Below, one piece after another: positions 52,939-62,204 of a stretch of 64,000 bases of DNA. Under the pieces are notes generated by a model, which was not told where the DNA came from, did not search any database, and worked only from the letters and a program-made list of their open reading frames with translations. The position numbers and the translations under genes are program-made. The stretch's first letter is position 1. Every line of letters begins with the position of its first letter. This stretch comes from Bacillus sp. FJAT-42315 (lineage in GTDB: Bacteria; Bacillota; Bacilli; Bacillales; Domibacillaceae): contig NZ_KZ454941.1 in the NCBI RefSeq assembly GCF_002797375.1, positions 3,160,789 through 3,224,788 of the forward strand, read 5' to 3'.

Positions 52939-53763
52939 TCACCCATGATAATCCCCAGTCTTCACATTCACACCAACAACTCTGTACTCTACTCCATCAA
53001 TCACGGTAAATACTGAAAGATAGCCTTGGTTATTAAAAATTCCAGCTTCTTCATACCTAATATTATCTGGTGAATCTATGTAACCGCTTTTTATCATGTC
53101 ATCTTCAAATTGAGTTTTTATTCCAGGTGCCCATTCGTATGGATCGTATGGGTCCTCTTCTGATTGAGTTGGTTTAGATTTTTCATCTACATTAGCTATG
53201 TTTTGTTCTGATTCTGTTTTTTCTTCTGCAGCACTGTTTTCTTCTTTTAATTTTTCTGCTGCTAGTTTGATATCATTAAAGTGGCTTAAATCTTCGGTTA
53301 ATAACTCGTCTATTTTATTATTAGACTCTTCAAATTTAGAGTCTTCATTTAAAACTTTGGCTTCTTCTAATATTTTTGTGTATTTTTCTTGTTGTTGCTG
53401 TAAACTGCTGATTGATTTTTTCTGTTCCTCTGCTTTGGCGCTGATCACTTTGGAACCTTCTTTATATTCAATGGCACTTTCTAAAGATTTCAGTGCTTCT
53501 TTCACTTTATTATCTTCTACATCTTCATTTGCCTGTTGAATTAATACCACTTGTTCTAAATATGCTTTGGCACTTTGATCACTTGGTCGGGCATCTAACG
53601 CAAATTCAAATAACACTTCGGCTTTCCCAAAGTTATCTTCTGCTACAGCGTCTAGTCCTTTTTGTATATTTTTCTCGTAGTCTTCATTTCCTGCATCTTG
53701 TTTTGTACCACAAGCTGTTAATAGCATGGCAATACTTATGCCAGCAACCACTTTTTTAAACAT
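52939..53763 (-). CDS. Lipoprotein with TPR-like helical repeats
   Basis: This is about 274 aa from the ATG at 53763 ([14 protein letters not shown]), with GAGGAG upstream. The lipobox is LLTACG (Cys near 18). A TPR-like helical region ([25 protein letters not shown]) is followed by coiled coil (about 105-165), an acidic linker, and a C-terminal beta-rich domain ([19 protein letters not shown]) ending TGDYHG. Family not recognised. It stands between the WYL regulator and the GTPase remnant. Confidence 0.75.
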   Translation of the reverse strand: MFKKVVAGISIAMLLTACGTKQDAGNEDYEKNIQKGLDAVAEDNFGKAEVLFEFALDARPSDQSAKAYLEQVVLIQQANEDVEDNKVKEALKSLESAIEYKEGSKVISAKAEEQKKSISSLQQQQEKYTKILEEAKVLNEDSKFEESNNKIDELLTEDLSHFNDIKLAAEKLKEENSAAEEKTESEQNIANVDEKSKPTQSEEDPYDPYEWAPGIKTQFEDDMIKSGYIDSPDNIRYEEAGIFNNQGYLSVFTVIDGVEYRVVGVNVKTGDYHG

Positions 53764-53807
53764 AACAATTCTCCTCAACATTACTTTATAAAATATTTAG
53801 CACCCAT

Positions 53808-54776
53808 TTACTGATACTTCCGCACCATCCCCTGAACGCTCTTCTCCATCGCACCTCTCAACTCTTTAGGCCCTAACACCTCCACAAACTCTCCCTGACT
53901 TAGCAGCCACATCTTAATGCCATGCCCGAATACTTCTGCTTCAAAGACAACACCATGATCATTTTTTGACACAATTCGAGCAGTCGGCAAGCGGTCGAGT
54001 ACGGCTTGTGGAGATGGTCCAGTAAATCGGAATTTAATCGTCATCAGTTCACCGGCGTGCATGAATTGGATACGTTTACGAAACTCGCCTTCTTGGAAAC
54101 GGTCCGTATATGGTACTTTGAAATGTTCTTCGGTGACATGGCAGGCGGTGATACGATCGACGCGATAAATGGTTGGGAAGTCGAGTTCTCGTTTCGTTTG
54201 ATAGGCGATTAAGTAGAAGTAATACTCTGAAAAAATGAGGCCGACCGGTTTTAACGTTCGTTCGCTATCTTCAGGATCGTGTTCTCTTTTATATCGGATA
54301 TTAATTAAGCATTTCGTATGAACGGCTTCAGCTAGTTGCCATAGTAAGGTGAAAATTGACTGGTTATGCTGCAGATCCACATATAAATGCTTTTCATTTA
54401 ACATCAGCTTCTTGATGAATTCCTGATTGGCTGGTTGGGCAAGGTCCGTTAGCTTGTTGATAAGTCCTTCCATATCATCTTTAGGAAAGGCCCTCGATTC
54501 AATAAGCACTTTGACCATCGCGAGTATTTCCTCGTTTTGTAAATAAGGAGCACCTTCCATGACGAGTTTATAGCCTTTCTGCTTTCGATCATATTCTAGA
54601 TGCTGATTGATTTTCTCCCTTTCAAGGAAGGCACGAATACTATCGAGGTCACGCTGAATCGTCTTTTCTCCAACTTGAAATTCATCTACTTCTGTTTTCT
54701 TCGTTAGTACATGCCCTTTACACAAACGGTCATACATCGACAAAATGCGATGTGTTTGATTTTCTTGTTTATCCAT
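53808..54776 (-). CDS. WYL-domain transcription regulator (YafY type)
   Basis: This 322-aa protein has an N-terminal winged helix (TKKTEVDEFQVGEKTIQRDLDS, split over residues 25-46) and a central WYL domain (about 135-225, with INIRYKREHD, PVGLIFSEYYFYLIAYQTKR and FPTIYRVDRI), plus a C-terminal WCX extension. WYL regulators are often found next to anti-phage defence loci and sense nucleic-acid or nucleotide ligands. Its closeness to the dynamin cassette makes it a candidate regulator (inference). Confidence 0.9.
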   Translation of the reverse strand: MDKQENQTHRILSMYDRLCKGHVLTKKTEVDEFQVGEKTIQRDLDSIRAFLEREKINQHLEYDRKQKGYKLVMEGAPYLQNEEILAMVKVLIESRAFPKDDMEGLINKLTDLAQPANQEFIKKLMLNEKHLYVDLQHNQSIFTLLWQLAEAVHTKCLINIRYKREHDPEDSERTLKPVGLIFSEYYFYLIAYQTKRELDFPTIYRVDRITACHVTEEHFKVPYTDRFQEGEFRKRIQFMHAGELMTIKFRFTGPSPQAVLDRLPTARIVSKNDHGVVFEAEVFGHGIKMWLLSQGEFVEVLGPKELRGAMEKSVQGMVRKYQ

Positions 54777-55089
54777 TGGTCACACCTTCACTTTTATTGA
54801 GTTATGTAAGCTCAAGCTATGTCTTTATGATACATAGTCTCTTGGACATATTATGTACTTAAGGAAAACTTTTTAAAAAAATTTCTCACTTTGGTTCTTA
54901 TGAAACAAGTATAAATATTTCACATTTCTCAGGAAAATGATGGTTCATATTTCCTAAATAGTATAATATAGATATCCATGAAATAACATATAGAAATGTA
55001 AAATATTTGTTAAGGCGATGACATAAATTTACGAACAACAAAAAAGGCAGCTCTCACCGAACTGCCTTTTTGTTGTTCTACTATGTTCA
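54777..55089. other. Intergenic region with bidirectional terminator
   Basis: This 313-bp AT-rich gap lies between two minus-strand genes. AAAAAGGCAG pairs with CTGCCTTTTT at 55042-55072, with T/A runs on both sides, and ends the SDR gene. The remainder probably holds the promoter of the WYL gene, but I see no confident boxes. Confidence 0.7.
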
Positions 55090-55815
55090 TTACCCCTCAT
55101 AAACCATCTTCTTCGTCATCCCACCATCGACCACTAAATTATGCCCATTGATAAAGTCATTTTGCTCATCGGCTAAAAATAAGCAAGCATTGATGATATC
55201 CCGAGGCTTACCGACACGTCCAGATGGATGCTGAGCATGACCCTCCTTCGACAGCTCTTCATACCCTTCTACTTGTATCCAGCCGGGGCTCACTGCATTG
55301 ACGGTAATTGGTGTGTCACTAAGAGAAACAGCCAATGTGTTAGTCAAGGACACGAGCCCGCCTTTAGACGCACCATAAGCTTCCCAATCCGCTTCGTTTT
55401 GATCCCATCTCGTCGAAGCGATATTAATGATGCGGCCATAGGCTTGTCCGCTATTTGCTTGGATAAACTCTTTCGCACAAATAAAACTGCCACGCAAATT
55501 AACATCGATCACTGCATCAAACTCCTCAACAGAAATGTCCGATATATGCTTGGAAAAAGTAGAAATAGCGGCATTATTGATGAGCACGTGTACCGCTCCG
55601 TACTTATCTGTAATCTGCTCAAACGCGCGATGGATGTCCGCCTGCTTGCCCACATCTATTTCGATAAAATCAATACCCTCTTCCAAAGGCTTATGCTGCT
55701 TAATATCTAGAGTAATCACCTGATATCCCGCTTTATGAAACCCTAGTGAAAGATGATAACCGATGCCGCCCGTTCCGCCTGTGATGACACAGACTTTGCT
55801 TGTTGATTGTTCCAT
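55090..55815 (-). CDS. Short-chain dehydrogenase/reductase
   Basis: This NAD(P)-dependent SDR is about 241 aa from the ATG at 55815, preceded by AAAGGAG. Motifs are TGGTGGIG (cofactor), NNAAIS, the catalytic Ser in IINIASTRWDQ, and YGASKGG (Tyr/Lys). TRWDQ in place of the usual S(S/M)xG after the catalytic Ser region is slightly unusual. The substrate is unknown. It follows a membrane-protein gene by about 20 nt. Confidence 0.92.
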   Translation of the reverse strand: MEQSTSKVCVITGGTGGIGYHLSLGFHKAGYQVITLDIKQHKPLEEGIDFIEIDVGKQADIHRAFEQITDKYGAVHVLINNAAISTFSKHISDISVEEFDAVIDVNLRGSFICAKEFIQANSGQAYGRIINIASTRWDQNEADWEAYGASKGGLVSLTNTLAVSLSDTPITVNAVSPGWIQVEGYEELSKEGHAQHPSGRVGKPRDIINACLFLADEQNDFINGHNLVVDGGMTKKMVYEG

Positions 55816-55834
55816 GGCTTTCAATTCTCCTTTT

Positions 55835-56443
55835 CTAATGACTTTCTTCAATGTGTACATCCTTTTCCTTATTCATTAGTACATGCTCACTCAATACCAC
55901 CGTCAACTTCTCCTTCATCTCCTCCGAAGTCACGACACAACTTGAGGAAAAGAAGCTTGTCTTAATGACCAATTCATATCCCGCATTCACTTCTTTATCA
56001 AAACCGTAAAATCTGTGATCCATCGTAATCGTTACAAACTGAAATGACTTTATTTTCCCCCAAGGAATGAAGCGATTTCCACTTAGTAATCCACCTTCAA
56101 CTACCGCAAACATATTTAATAAATTGTCCGAGTGTGTAAACGGCAAGAACACTAATAGAAAGAAAAACCAATCAAAACCTTTTATAAATAGTCCTAAAAT
56201 AAACATAACCAGTACAAATACTAGGATGAAAGAATATAGAATAATCCCGCTTTTTTGCTTAGAAAACGTCGGTAGCTCGACAGCCTTCTCAGGATATTTT
56301 CTTAACGTTTGAAACTCTTCATTTGTCACCGGAAACACGACATCCTGATTCATCTTCAGTAACACCCGAATAAACTGATAACTATAATAGCCAATCACAC
56401 TGAAAAATAACACGCACAAAAACAATTTCAATTCAATCACCAC
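55835..56443 (-). CDS. Membrane protein with PH-like C-terminal domain, unknown
   Basis: This 202-aa protein has hydrophobic segments at about 5-28, 68-88 and 92-110, then a cytoplasmic domain (ERFIPWGKIKSF-like pattern: GNRFIPWGKIKSFQF...YELVIKTSFF) similar in layout to DUF5673/YcxB-like bPH domains. Function unknown. Probably co-transcribed with the SDR gene. Confidence 0.7.
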   Translation of the reverse strand: MVIELKLFLCVLFFSVIGYYSYQFIRVLLKMNQDVVFPVTNEEFQTLRKYPEKAVELPTFSKQKSGIILYSFILVFVLVMFILGLFIKGFDWFFFLLVFLPFTHSDNLLNMFAVVEGGLLSGNRFIPWGKIKSFQFVTITMDHRFYGFDKEVNAGYELVIKTSFFSSSCVVTSEEMKEKLTVVLSEHVLMNKEKDVHIEESH

Positions 56444-56504
56444 TTTCCCTAAAGTACCTTTTCTCTTACCTTATATACGAATGAAATAGGAAAAAGTTCC
56501 ACCG

Positions 56505-56533
56505 TGGGACAAGGGACCTGTCCACTCGGCCCA
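56505..56533 (+). repeat. GGGACAAGGGACCTGTCC palindromic repeat, copy 1
   Basis: GTGGGACAAGGGACCTGTCC followed by ACTCGGCCCA lies between the divergent membrane-protein and LysM genes. Related copies are at 56657, 58102, 60183 and 61173. Confidence 0.8.
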
Positions 56534-56656
56534 CTAAATGTATAACGAGCCTCATTTGCTCATACCTTTTAGGGAGATCTTTTATTTATTAGTGTGCGAT
56601 GGAACACGAAAGCTTTAGAGAGACCGCCAAACGCTTAATGGAAAATATGCAAAAAA

Positions 56657-56681
56657 GGGACAAGGGACCTGTCCCCGAGGA
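56657..56681 (+). repeat. GGGACAAGGGACCTGTCC palindromic repeat, copy 2
   Basis: GGGACAAGGGACCTGTCCCC lies 8-30 nt before the LysM-GH18 start. An open frame MEHESFRETAKRLMENMQ runs into it from 56599, apparently a gene-end fragment carried with the repeat. Confidence 0.8.
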
Positions 56682-56688
56682 GGTATTC

Positions 56689-58101
56689 ATGATTATTCAT
56701 GTGGTAAAAAGAGGAGAGACGTTATGGAGTATAAGTAAGCGTTATGGGGTGAGTGTTGCACAAATTATTGCCGCCAATGGGCTTCCTAATCCTAATCAAT
56801 TAGTTATTGGTCAGTCGATTATTATTCCGATTGCTACTCGTCGCCACACGGTTCGGTCGGGGGAATCATTATGGCAGATTGCGCAGAAATATGGGGTGAG
56901 TGTTGCAGCGATTGCTCAATTAAACGGTATAAGCAATACGGCTAGTCTCAATCCGGGGATGGTGTTATCCATTCCAGCTCGGATGCATACTGTTCAGCGC
57001 GGCGAAAGCTTACAGCAAATTGCTCAACGCTACGGTATAACAGTTCAAGAAATTATGAAGGCTAATCAAATTCAAAACCCCAATCAGGTTTCTCAAGGAA
57101 CGGTTCTTGTCATTCCTTTCCCTAAACCAGTTATTGATGTCAATGCCTACACGATCAATAAAGGCGAACAAGGAGGGAAAGAAGTTCAGGAGGTAGGTGA
57201 TTATTTAACTTACGTCTCCCCTTTTTCCTATATCATGAAAGCAGATGGCAATCTAGAGGCGATTGATGATGGCCCTATCTTGCAAGCCGCTCAAGCGAAA
57301 AGGGTGGCTCCGTTAATGTGCATCACCAATTTTACAAGCAAGGACCCTGGATCACGTTTGGCCCATACGATTCTTTCAAGTACAGACGTGCAAAATCGAT
57401 TATTGACTAACATCGAAAACACGATGAAAAAGAAGGGATACATTGGATTAAATGTCGACTTCGAAAATGTGTATCCAGCTGATCGTGAACTGTATAATCA
57501 ATTTTTACAGCGTGCCGTAGATCGTTTACGCCCGAAAGGATATTCCGTTTCAACCGCTGTGGCACCGAAAACAAGCTCCGAACAAAAAGGACTATTATAT
57601 GAAGCTCATGATTACGCCGCTCAAGGAAAAATTGTTGATTTTGTCGTATTAATGACATACGAATGGGGCTATCGCTTCGGCCCTCCACAGGCGATCTCCC
57701 CGCTCAATCAAATGAAGCGTGTTGTTGATTATGCCGTCAAAGTGATTCCAAGAAATAAAATTTTTCTCGGCTTCCAAGTGTACGCTCGCGACTGGCTCCT
57801 CCCCCACGTGAAGGGCCAAGAAGCTCAAACATTCGATATGCAAGAAGCGATTCGTCGAGCAGTCAAATACAATGCTGTCATTCAATACGACAAAACATCA
57901 CAATCACCATTTTACCGCTATTGGGACGAAAAAGGCCGCCAGCACGAAGTATGGTTTGAAGATGCCCGCAGCGCCCAGGCCAAATTTGACTTAGCAAAAG
58001 ACTACAACTTGCACGGAATTAGCTACTGGGTACTCGGCTACCCATTCCCACAAAATTGGGTACTACTTGAAGGGAACTTTAGAATACGAAAATTGCGCTA
58101 G
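56689..58101 (+). CDS. LysM-GH18 spore-cortex hydrolase (YaaH/SleL type)
   Basis: This is 470 aa from the ATG at 56689 (MIIHVVKRGETLWSIS), which has GAGGAGG 5 nt upstream. Three LysM domains (about 2-48, 51-96, 98-144) bind peptidoglycan; B. subtilis YaaH has two. A GH18 domain (about 155-470) follows, with the catalytic acid in GLNVDFENVYP and VVLMTYEWGYRFGPPQAIS. It acts as an N-acetylglucosaminidase on cortex fragments during germination. No signal peptide is present, as in YaaH. Codons upstream of 56689 belong to a repeat and gene fragment and are excluded. Confidence 0.93.
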   Translation: MIIHVVKRGETLWSISKRYGVSVAQIIAANGLPNPNQLVIGQSIIIPIATRRHTVRSGESLWQIAQKYGVSVAAIAQLNGISNTASLNPGMVLSIPARMHTVQRGESLQQIAQRYGITVQEIMKANQIQNPNQVSQGTVLVIPFPKPVIDVNAYTINKGEQGGKEVQEVGDYLTYVSPFSYIMKADGNLEAIDDGPILQAAQAKRVAPLMCITNFTSKDPGSRLAHTILSSTDVQNRLLTNIENTMKKKGYIGLNVDFENVYPADRELYNQFLQRAVDRLRPKGYSVSTAVAPKTSSEQKGLLYEAHDYAAQGKIVDFVVLMTYEWGYRFGPPQAISPLNQMKRVVDYAVKVIPRNKIFLGFQVYARDWLLPHVKGQEAQTFDMQEAIRRAVKYNAVIQYDKTSQSPFYRYWDEKGRQHEVWFEDARSAQAKFDLAKDYNLHGISYWVLGYPFPQNWVLLEGNFRIRKLR

Positions 58102-58131
58102 CGGGACACAGGGACAGGTCCCTCGTCCCAC
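58102..58131 (+). repeat. GGGACAAGGGACCTGTCC palindromic repeat, copy 3
   Basis: GGGACACAGGGACAGGTCCC plus TCGTCCC. It starts immediately after the LysM-GH18 stop codon. Confidence 0.8.
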
Positions 58132-58137
58132 TAACTA

Positions 58138-58184
58138 GAAGAGGGTGATATTCAACAAAACAAATGTTGAGCATCACCCTCTTC
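58138..58184. terminator. Bidirectional terminator
   Basis: GAAGAGGGTGAT pairs with ATCACCCTCTTC. It lies between the converging LysM-GH18 and transglutaminase-like genes. Confidence 0.8.
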
Positions 58185-58191
58185 ATATTTA

Positions 58192-59475
58192 TTAATTCCA
58201 TGTCTCTGGTGCATCTGGTAGCTTCGAGTCATCCCATGAATGGTCTTTCGCCAACTGACGATCGGAAATTAAAAAGTATCCATCGCCTATATAACCTTTT
58301 TGATTCGGCACTGGATCATTCCACGTAGCATCAACATTATACCAAGCACCATTTATTTTCACCTTGTTCCAAGCGTGGTTTTCTCCTCCTCCTACACCCG
58401 TCACATATAAGCTGTCGATCCCTATTTTATTCAGTAAATAGATCATCGATTCCGTATAGCCTTCACACACAGCTACTCCGTTAATTAACAATCCATATAT
58501 ATCGTAGGATGCCTCTGGAATCGTGTTCTTTTGATAATTCTCATAATCATACGCTGTATTTAAGACGATATAATCATGAATCGCTTTGACTTTATCGAAA
58601 TCACTCATATCCGCACGAATATTGTTAGCGATGATTTCAGCTGCCTTTTGTTCTAACTCCTTATTCATTTGTACTATTTTCGATTTTGGAAATCTATACT
58701 TTAACTCAAAGCGACCGTCGCTCCAAAATAGACTACCTTCAAAGCTAAAGTAATAAATTTCTGGATGGTCTTTGAGAACTTCTTGAAGCGCATTCCATCC
58801 TTCTTCACTATCCGTCGTAAACCGACTCACATTTACTTCTGGCTCAATATGAATCAACGCCTGATAAATCGCACTGTATAAGGAGTCTTCATGAATCGGG
58901 TCTTGCTCTACAGCCACCTGAAACGTCGAGCTCACTTGCCTACTCTTAAAGTCCGTTGCGGTAACCTTAATATCCATCGCTGTGTTTTCATTGGCAGAAT
59001 AGCTCCATGTCTGTCCATCAATTTTTCCTGCTGTCGTGGTAAAAGTTAATTTCTCATTTTCATCAGGGCCACTGAAATATTTCCCCAGATCTAACTCCAA
59101 TGTTTTTCCAATTCTTATTGATTGGTCTGGAATCTCTTGAACGAGAGTCACTTCATGAACAGGCTGCTCCATGAAAGCATCAACGAAAGCTAATAGATCA
59201 TTAACTATACTAGATACATCTATCACACTAGTTAGCTCACTCCATAGCTCTTCTAAATCATTGAATATGTCGAGGAGGCCTTCTAGATCATTTAATATAT
59301 CCGATAGACCATCGAATAGCCCCGCCTCTTGCAACTGTACGGATTGACTACTTTCTCCTACCTTACTAACCACATCCGACTGATCGTGAAAAGATTGAGC
59401 AGAACCAACACCTTCTATTGAAAAAACCAGCAACATAAATAATAAAAATACTCGACTAAGCTTAATATTCTTCAT
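58192..59475 (-). CDS. Secreted transglutaminase-like protein
   Basis: This 427-aa protein has a signal peptide (VFLLFMLLVFSIEGVGSA). A helical region follows, rich in Leu/Asp (LFDGLSDILNDLEGLLDIFN), then an Ig/cadherin-like beta domain (about 110-190). A C-terminal transglutaminase-core domain has the triad Cys in VAVCEGYTE, His in GENHAWNK and Asp in YNVDATWNDP. Such domains act as proteases or cross-linkers in the envelope. The exact function is unknown. Confidence 0.88.
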   Translation of the reverse strand: MKNIKLSRVFLLFMLLVFSIEGVGSAQSFHDQSDVVSKVGESSQSVQLQEAGLFDGLSDILNDLEGLLDIFNDLEELWSELTSVIDVSSIVNDLLAFVDAFMEQPVHEVTLVQEIPDQSIRIGKTLELDLGKYFSGPDENEKLTFTTTAGKIDGQTWSYSANENTAMDIKVTATDFKSRQVSSTFQVAVEQDPIHEDSLYSAIYQALIHIEPEVNVSRFTTDSEEGWNALQEVLKDHPEIYYFSFEGSLFWSDGRFELKYRFPKSKIVQMNKELEQKAAEIIANNIRADMSDFDKVKAIHDYIVLNTAYDYENYQKNTIPEASYDIYGLLINGVAVCEGYTESMIYLLNKIGIDSLYVTGVGGGENHAWNKVKINGAWYNVDATWNDPVPNQKGYIGDGYFLISDRQLAKDHSWDDSKLPDAPETWN

Positions 59476-59688
59476 AGCATTCTCCTAGTTTACATTTCGC
59501 CTTAAAAAGGGGATATAGCTTCTCTAATACTATTGTATAAGAAACAGAAAATAAATGTAAATAAAAGCCAAACTGAATAGACTTACAAAAATAATGAAGG
59601 AAAAGGAGCTTGTCGTCATATCTGTTTGTTATGATCATATTCTAACAATGAATAGTTTTTTTATTTCGATCTATAACGGAGGAACAAC

Positions 59689-60180
59689 ATGCGAAAATTC
59701 AAGTCTTTTTATGGCACAGTTACGATGATTCGCGATTTTAAAGTAGATGCAAATGAAGAGTTGACAGGGTGTTATAAATTAATGACTATCACAAATGATG
59801 ATGGGGTGATTGTCAATTTCGTCATCAGCCCTACCACATACTTCTTACACCATGTAGCCGTCACAATAGGAGACCGGGTCACTGGATTTTACGATGCAAA
59901 TGCAGCTGTACCTCTTATTTATCCACCTCAATACCAAGCCATTATTATCGTAAAAGATACCCCTTATCAAAATGTAAAGGTAGACTATTTCAACAATCAG
60001 CTGATCAGTAGCGACGGGCAATTAAAATTAAATCTTTCCAGCTATACACTACTATTATTGCCAAATGACCAACCGTTCACCCACAACCTTGCAAACAGAA
60101 ATCTACTCGTTGTGTATGGACCCACCACCAAAAGCATTCCAGCCCAAACCACGCCCTATAAAATTATTGTAATGTGTTAA
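59689..60180 (+). CDS. Conserved hypothetical protein, 163 aa
   Basis: This soluble beta-rich protein has recognisable conserved segments: YGTVTMIRDF, YPPQYQAIIIVKD, LISSDGQLKLN and the end AQTTPYKIIVMC with a terminal Cys. Similar proteins occur across Bacilli and Clostridia without assigned function. GGAGGA precedes the ATG. A palindromic repeat follows within a few bases of the stop. Confidence 0.75.
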   Translation: MRKFKSFYGTVTMIRDFKVDANEELTGCYKLMTITNDDGVIVNFVISPTTYFLHHVAVTIGDRVTGFYDANAAVPLIYPPQYQAIIIVKDTPYQNVKVDYFNNQLISSDGQLKLNLSSYTLLLLPNDQPFTHNLANRNLLVVYGPTTKSIPAQTTPYKIIVMC

Positions 60181-60643
60181 AAAGGGACGAAGGGACAGGT
60201 CCCTCGTCCCCCTCATACTTACTCCAATGCAGATAAATCTAGTTGGACAGTTACATAATCCGTTGCTCCCATTTCAATCATAGAAGCACACGGCGATCAA
60301 TCTGTAGCGAACCTTGAAAACTTCTTTCCCTTTTCTTGATTATACACATCAAATCTTAAAATTAGTTAAAATGGAACACTTCAAAATTCATAGATCTATA
60401 GAGTTTGGAAGCTCTTCTGTAACATTTCTTTTCTATCCTCAAACCCATCCTCCTAAATTTTCTTATATTTCAAAAATATTCACACTAACACAAGTGACAG
60501 TGCACTCGTATACCTGCATAAATAAATAAGATTAGGTATTTATTAAGTATCTAATTAAGAGTATGATAATATCTAACCGCTTTCACTGCTAAAGCAGTGA
60601 AGTTCTATGGTTATAGTACACTTTTAAAGAAAGAGGTTATCGC
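60181..60643. other. Intergenic region with repeat, gene relic and hairpin
   Basis: This 463-bp gap contains palindromic repeat copy 4 (60183-60211). A minus-strand relic ending SMIEMGATDYVTVQLDLSALE, in pieces, has its stop near 60221 (a gene tail without upstream coding). A CACTGCTAAAGCAGTG hairpin at 60585-60600 lies about 45 nt before the ECF gene. I see no intact gene. Confidence 0.55.
60183..60211 (+). repeat. GGGACAAGGGACCTGTCC palindromic repeat, copy 4
   Basis: GGGACGAAGGGACAGGTCCC plus TCGTCCC is a near-perfect palindrome. It begins right after the stop codon of the hypothetical gene. Confidence 0.85.
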
Positions 60644-61174
60644 ATGGATTCAACATTCTCATCGCCAGGTGCGACGAAGGCGAAAACAAGAACCCTCGTC
60701 ATCAATGCACTTTTTATCACATTGACCCTAGTAGCGACCATGTTCATTAACATCAGGCTCCCTATTATGGGTAACGGAGGGCTCATCCATCTCGGAAATG
60801 TCCCTCTCTTTATCGCCGCGTTCGTTTACGGTAGAAAAACCGGAGCCATCGCAGGCGCTTTCGGAATGGCCTTATTCGATCTTATCTCCGGCTGGACCAT
60901 ATGGGCTCCGTTTACATTCGTCATCGTAGGCGCAATGGGCTATACAGCTGGGCTTATCTCTGAAAAAATGCCTGGCAAAAGAGTCGTCGTTTACACACTT
61001 GCCATTGTCGCTGCACTGATGATCAAAGTCGTCGGCTACTATTTCGCTGAAGTCATCCTTTATGGCAACTGGATCCAGCCATTCGGCTCCATCCCAGGAA
61101 ACGTCATGCAAATCGTCATCGCTGGGATCATCGTCTTACCACTGGCGGGACGCTTAAAGAAAATTATTAAATAA
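60644..61174 (+). CDS. ECF transporter S component
   Basis: This is a 176-aa substrate-binding membrane subunit of an energy-coupling-factor transporter (ECF_trnsprt S type, PF07155-like). It has about six hydrophobic segments, with NGGLIHLGNVPLFIAAFVYG (residues 44-63) and FGMALFDLISGW as conserved parts. The ATPases and T subunit are not adjacent, as expected for group II systems that share a module. The vitamin substrate is unknown. AAAGAGG precedes the ATG. Confidence 0.88.
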   Translation: MDSTFSSPGATKAKTRTLVINALFITLTLVATMFINIRLPIMGNGGLIHLGNVPLFIAAFVYGRKTGAIAGAFGMALFDLISGWTIWAPFTFVIVGAMGYTAGLISEKMPGKRVVVYTLAIVAALMIKVVGYYFAEVILYGNWIQPFGSIPGNVMQIVIAGIIVLPLAGRLKKIIK

Positions 61175-61194
61175 GGGATAGTTCCCTCGTCCCG
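61173..61194 (+). repeat. GGGACAAGGGACCTGTCC repeat, decayed copy 5
   Basis: AAGGGATAGTTCCCTCGTCC plus CGC overlaps the stop codon of the ECF gene. It is shorter and mutated. Confidence 0.6.
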
Positions 61195-61196
61195 CT

Positions 61197-61249
61197 CTAA
61201 AAATAATGAGTGGACAAGCTACCCGTTGCCTTGTCCACTCATTATTAAT
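61197..61249. terminator. Inverted repeat, probable bidirectional terminator
   Basis: AATAATGAGTGGACAAG pairs with CTTGTCCACTCATTATT. It lies between the ECF gene and the converging permease fragment. Confidence 0.75.
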
Positions 61250-61283
61250 TCAGTGCAGTTAAATAACCAACCGATAACTGATA

Positions 61284-62204
61284 TTAATCTTTTAACTTAG
61301 CTAGTAAATATAAGAAGTATGGTGAACCAATCACGGCTACTACGATACCAGCAGGAATTTCAGAAGGTTGCATAATCCAGCGACCAATCGTATCAGCAAC
61401 AAGCAACAATAATGCACCTACCATAGCGGAGATTGGAATGACATATTCATGTTTATTGCCTACCAACCGCCTTGTTAAGTGAGGAGCAATGAGACCGACA
61501 AATCCAATACCACCACTGATAGAAACACTGGCCGCCGCCATTCCAACAGCTGCAGCTAACAACACCCGTCTTTCTTTCTCCAAATTAGCACCGAGACCAA
61601 TCGCTGTTTCATCTCCTAAATTCAGAACATTAAGGACAGAAGATTTCGAATAAACAAATGGAATTAATATAACTAACCAAGGTAATATAGCAAGTACAAA
61701 TGTCCAATTGGAACCCCAAATACTTCCGGCCAACCAAGTAGCTAAAAATTGATATCTTTCAGGGTCAAGCTTTAACGTCAAAACGATTGTGAGTGCACTA
61801 GTTCCCGCCGCAATCGCCACTCCTGTTAAAATGAGGCGAATCGGTGATATTCCTTCATTTCGTTTATAGGAGAGTATGTAAATGGCAATAGCTGCACCTC
61901 CAGCCCCCACAAAAGCTAGAATGGGCATCATAAATACGGGAGCAGCTGTCGTTGTCGAAAAGAACGAAATAAATAACATGACAGCTAAGCCAGCTCCTGC
62001 ATTAATACCGATGATACCAGGATCGGCTAATGGGTTACGAACGATTCCTTGCAACACCGCTCCAGATACTGCCAATCCCATTCCAACTAATAACGCAATG
62101 ACCATACGAGGCAAACGAAAATCAAATAAAATTAATTCTTGCCGATTTGTCCCTTGACCAAATAATGTCATCATCACTTCTTTTGGAGCTAGTCGGATAT
62201 GACC
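61284..62204 (-). pseudogene. FecCD-family siderophore permease, N-terminus lost
   Basis: This is an ABC-importer permease for iron-siderophores. The frame continues upstream of the first ATG (62177) as GHIRLAPKEVMMTLFG, which is native FecCD sequence, and ends at the edge of the IS element. About 35 residues with the first membrane helix are missing. The rest is typical: FRLPRMVIALLVGMGLAVSG, RNPLADPGIIGINAGAGLAV, GLIAPHLTRRLVG. No ATPase follows. The loss is tied to the IS insertion; an internal ATG could still give a 297-aa product. Confidence 0.85.

Noticed and set aside
56599..56688. N-terminal extension of the LysM-GH18 protein (MEHESFRETAK...)
   Set aside because: It passes through a palindromic repeat and looks like another gene's tail; the ATG at 56689 has a clear ribosome binding site and begins the LysM fold.
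60314..60529. Plus-strand open frame of 71 codons before the ECF gene
   Set aside because: It has low coding quality, no ribosome binding site and no recognisable motif; left as intergenic.
60585..60622. Possible vitamin riboswitch before the ECF S component
   Set aside because: Only one short hairpin (CACTGC...GCAGTG) is visible and no conserved aptamer segments known to me; it may equally be an IS200/IS605 end scar.
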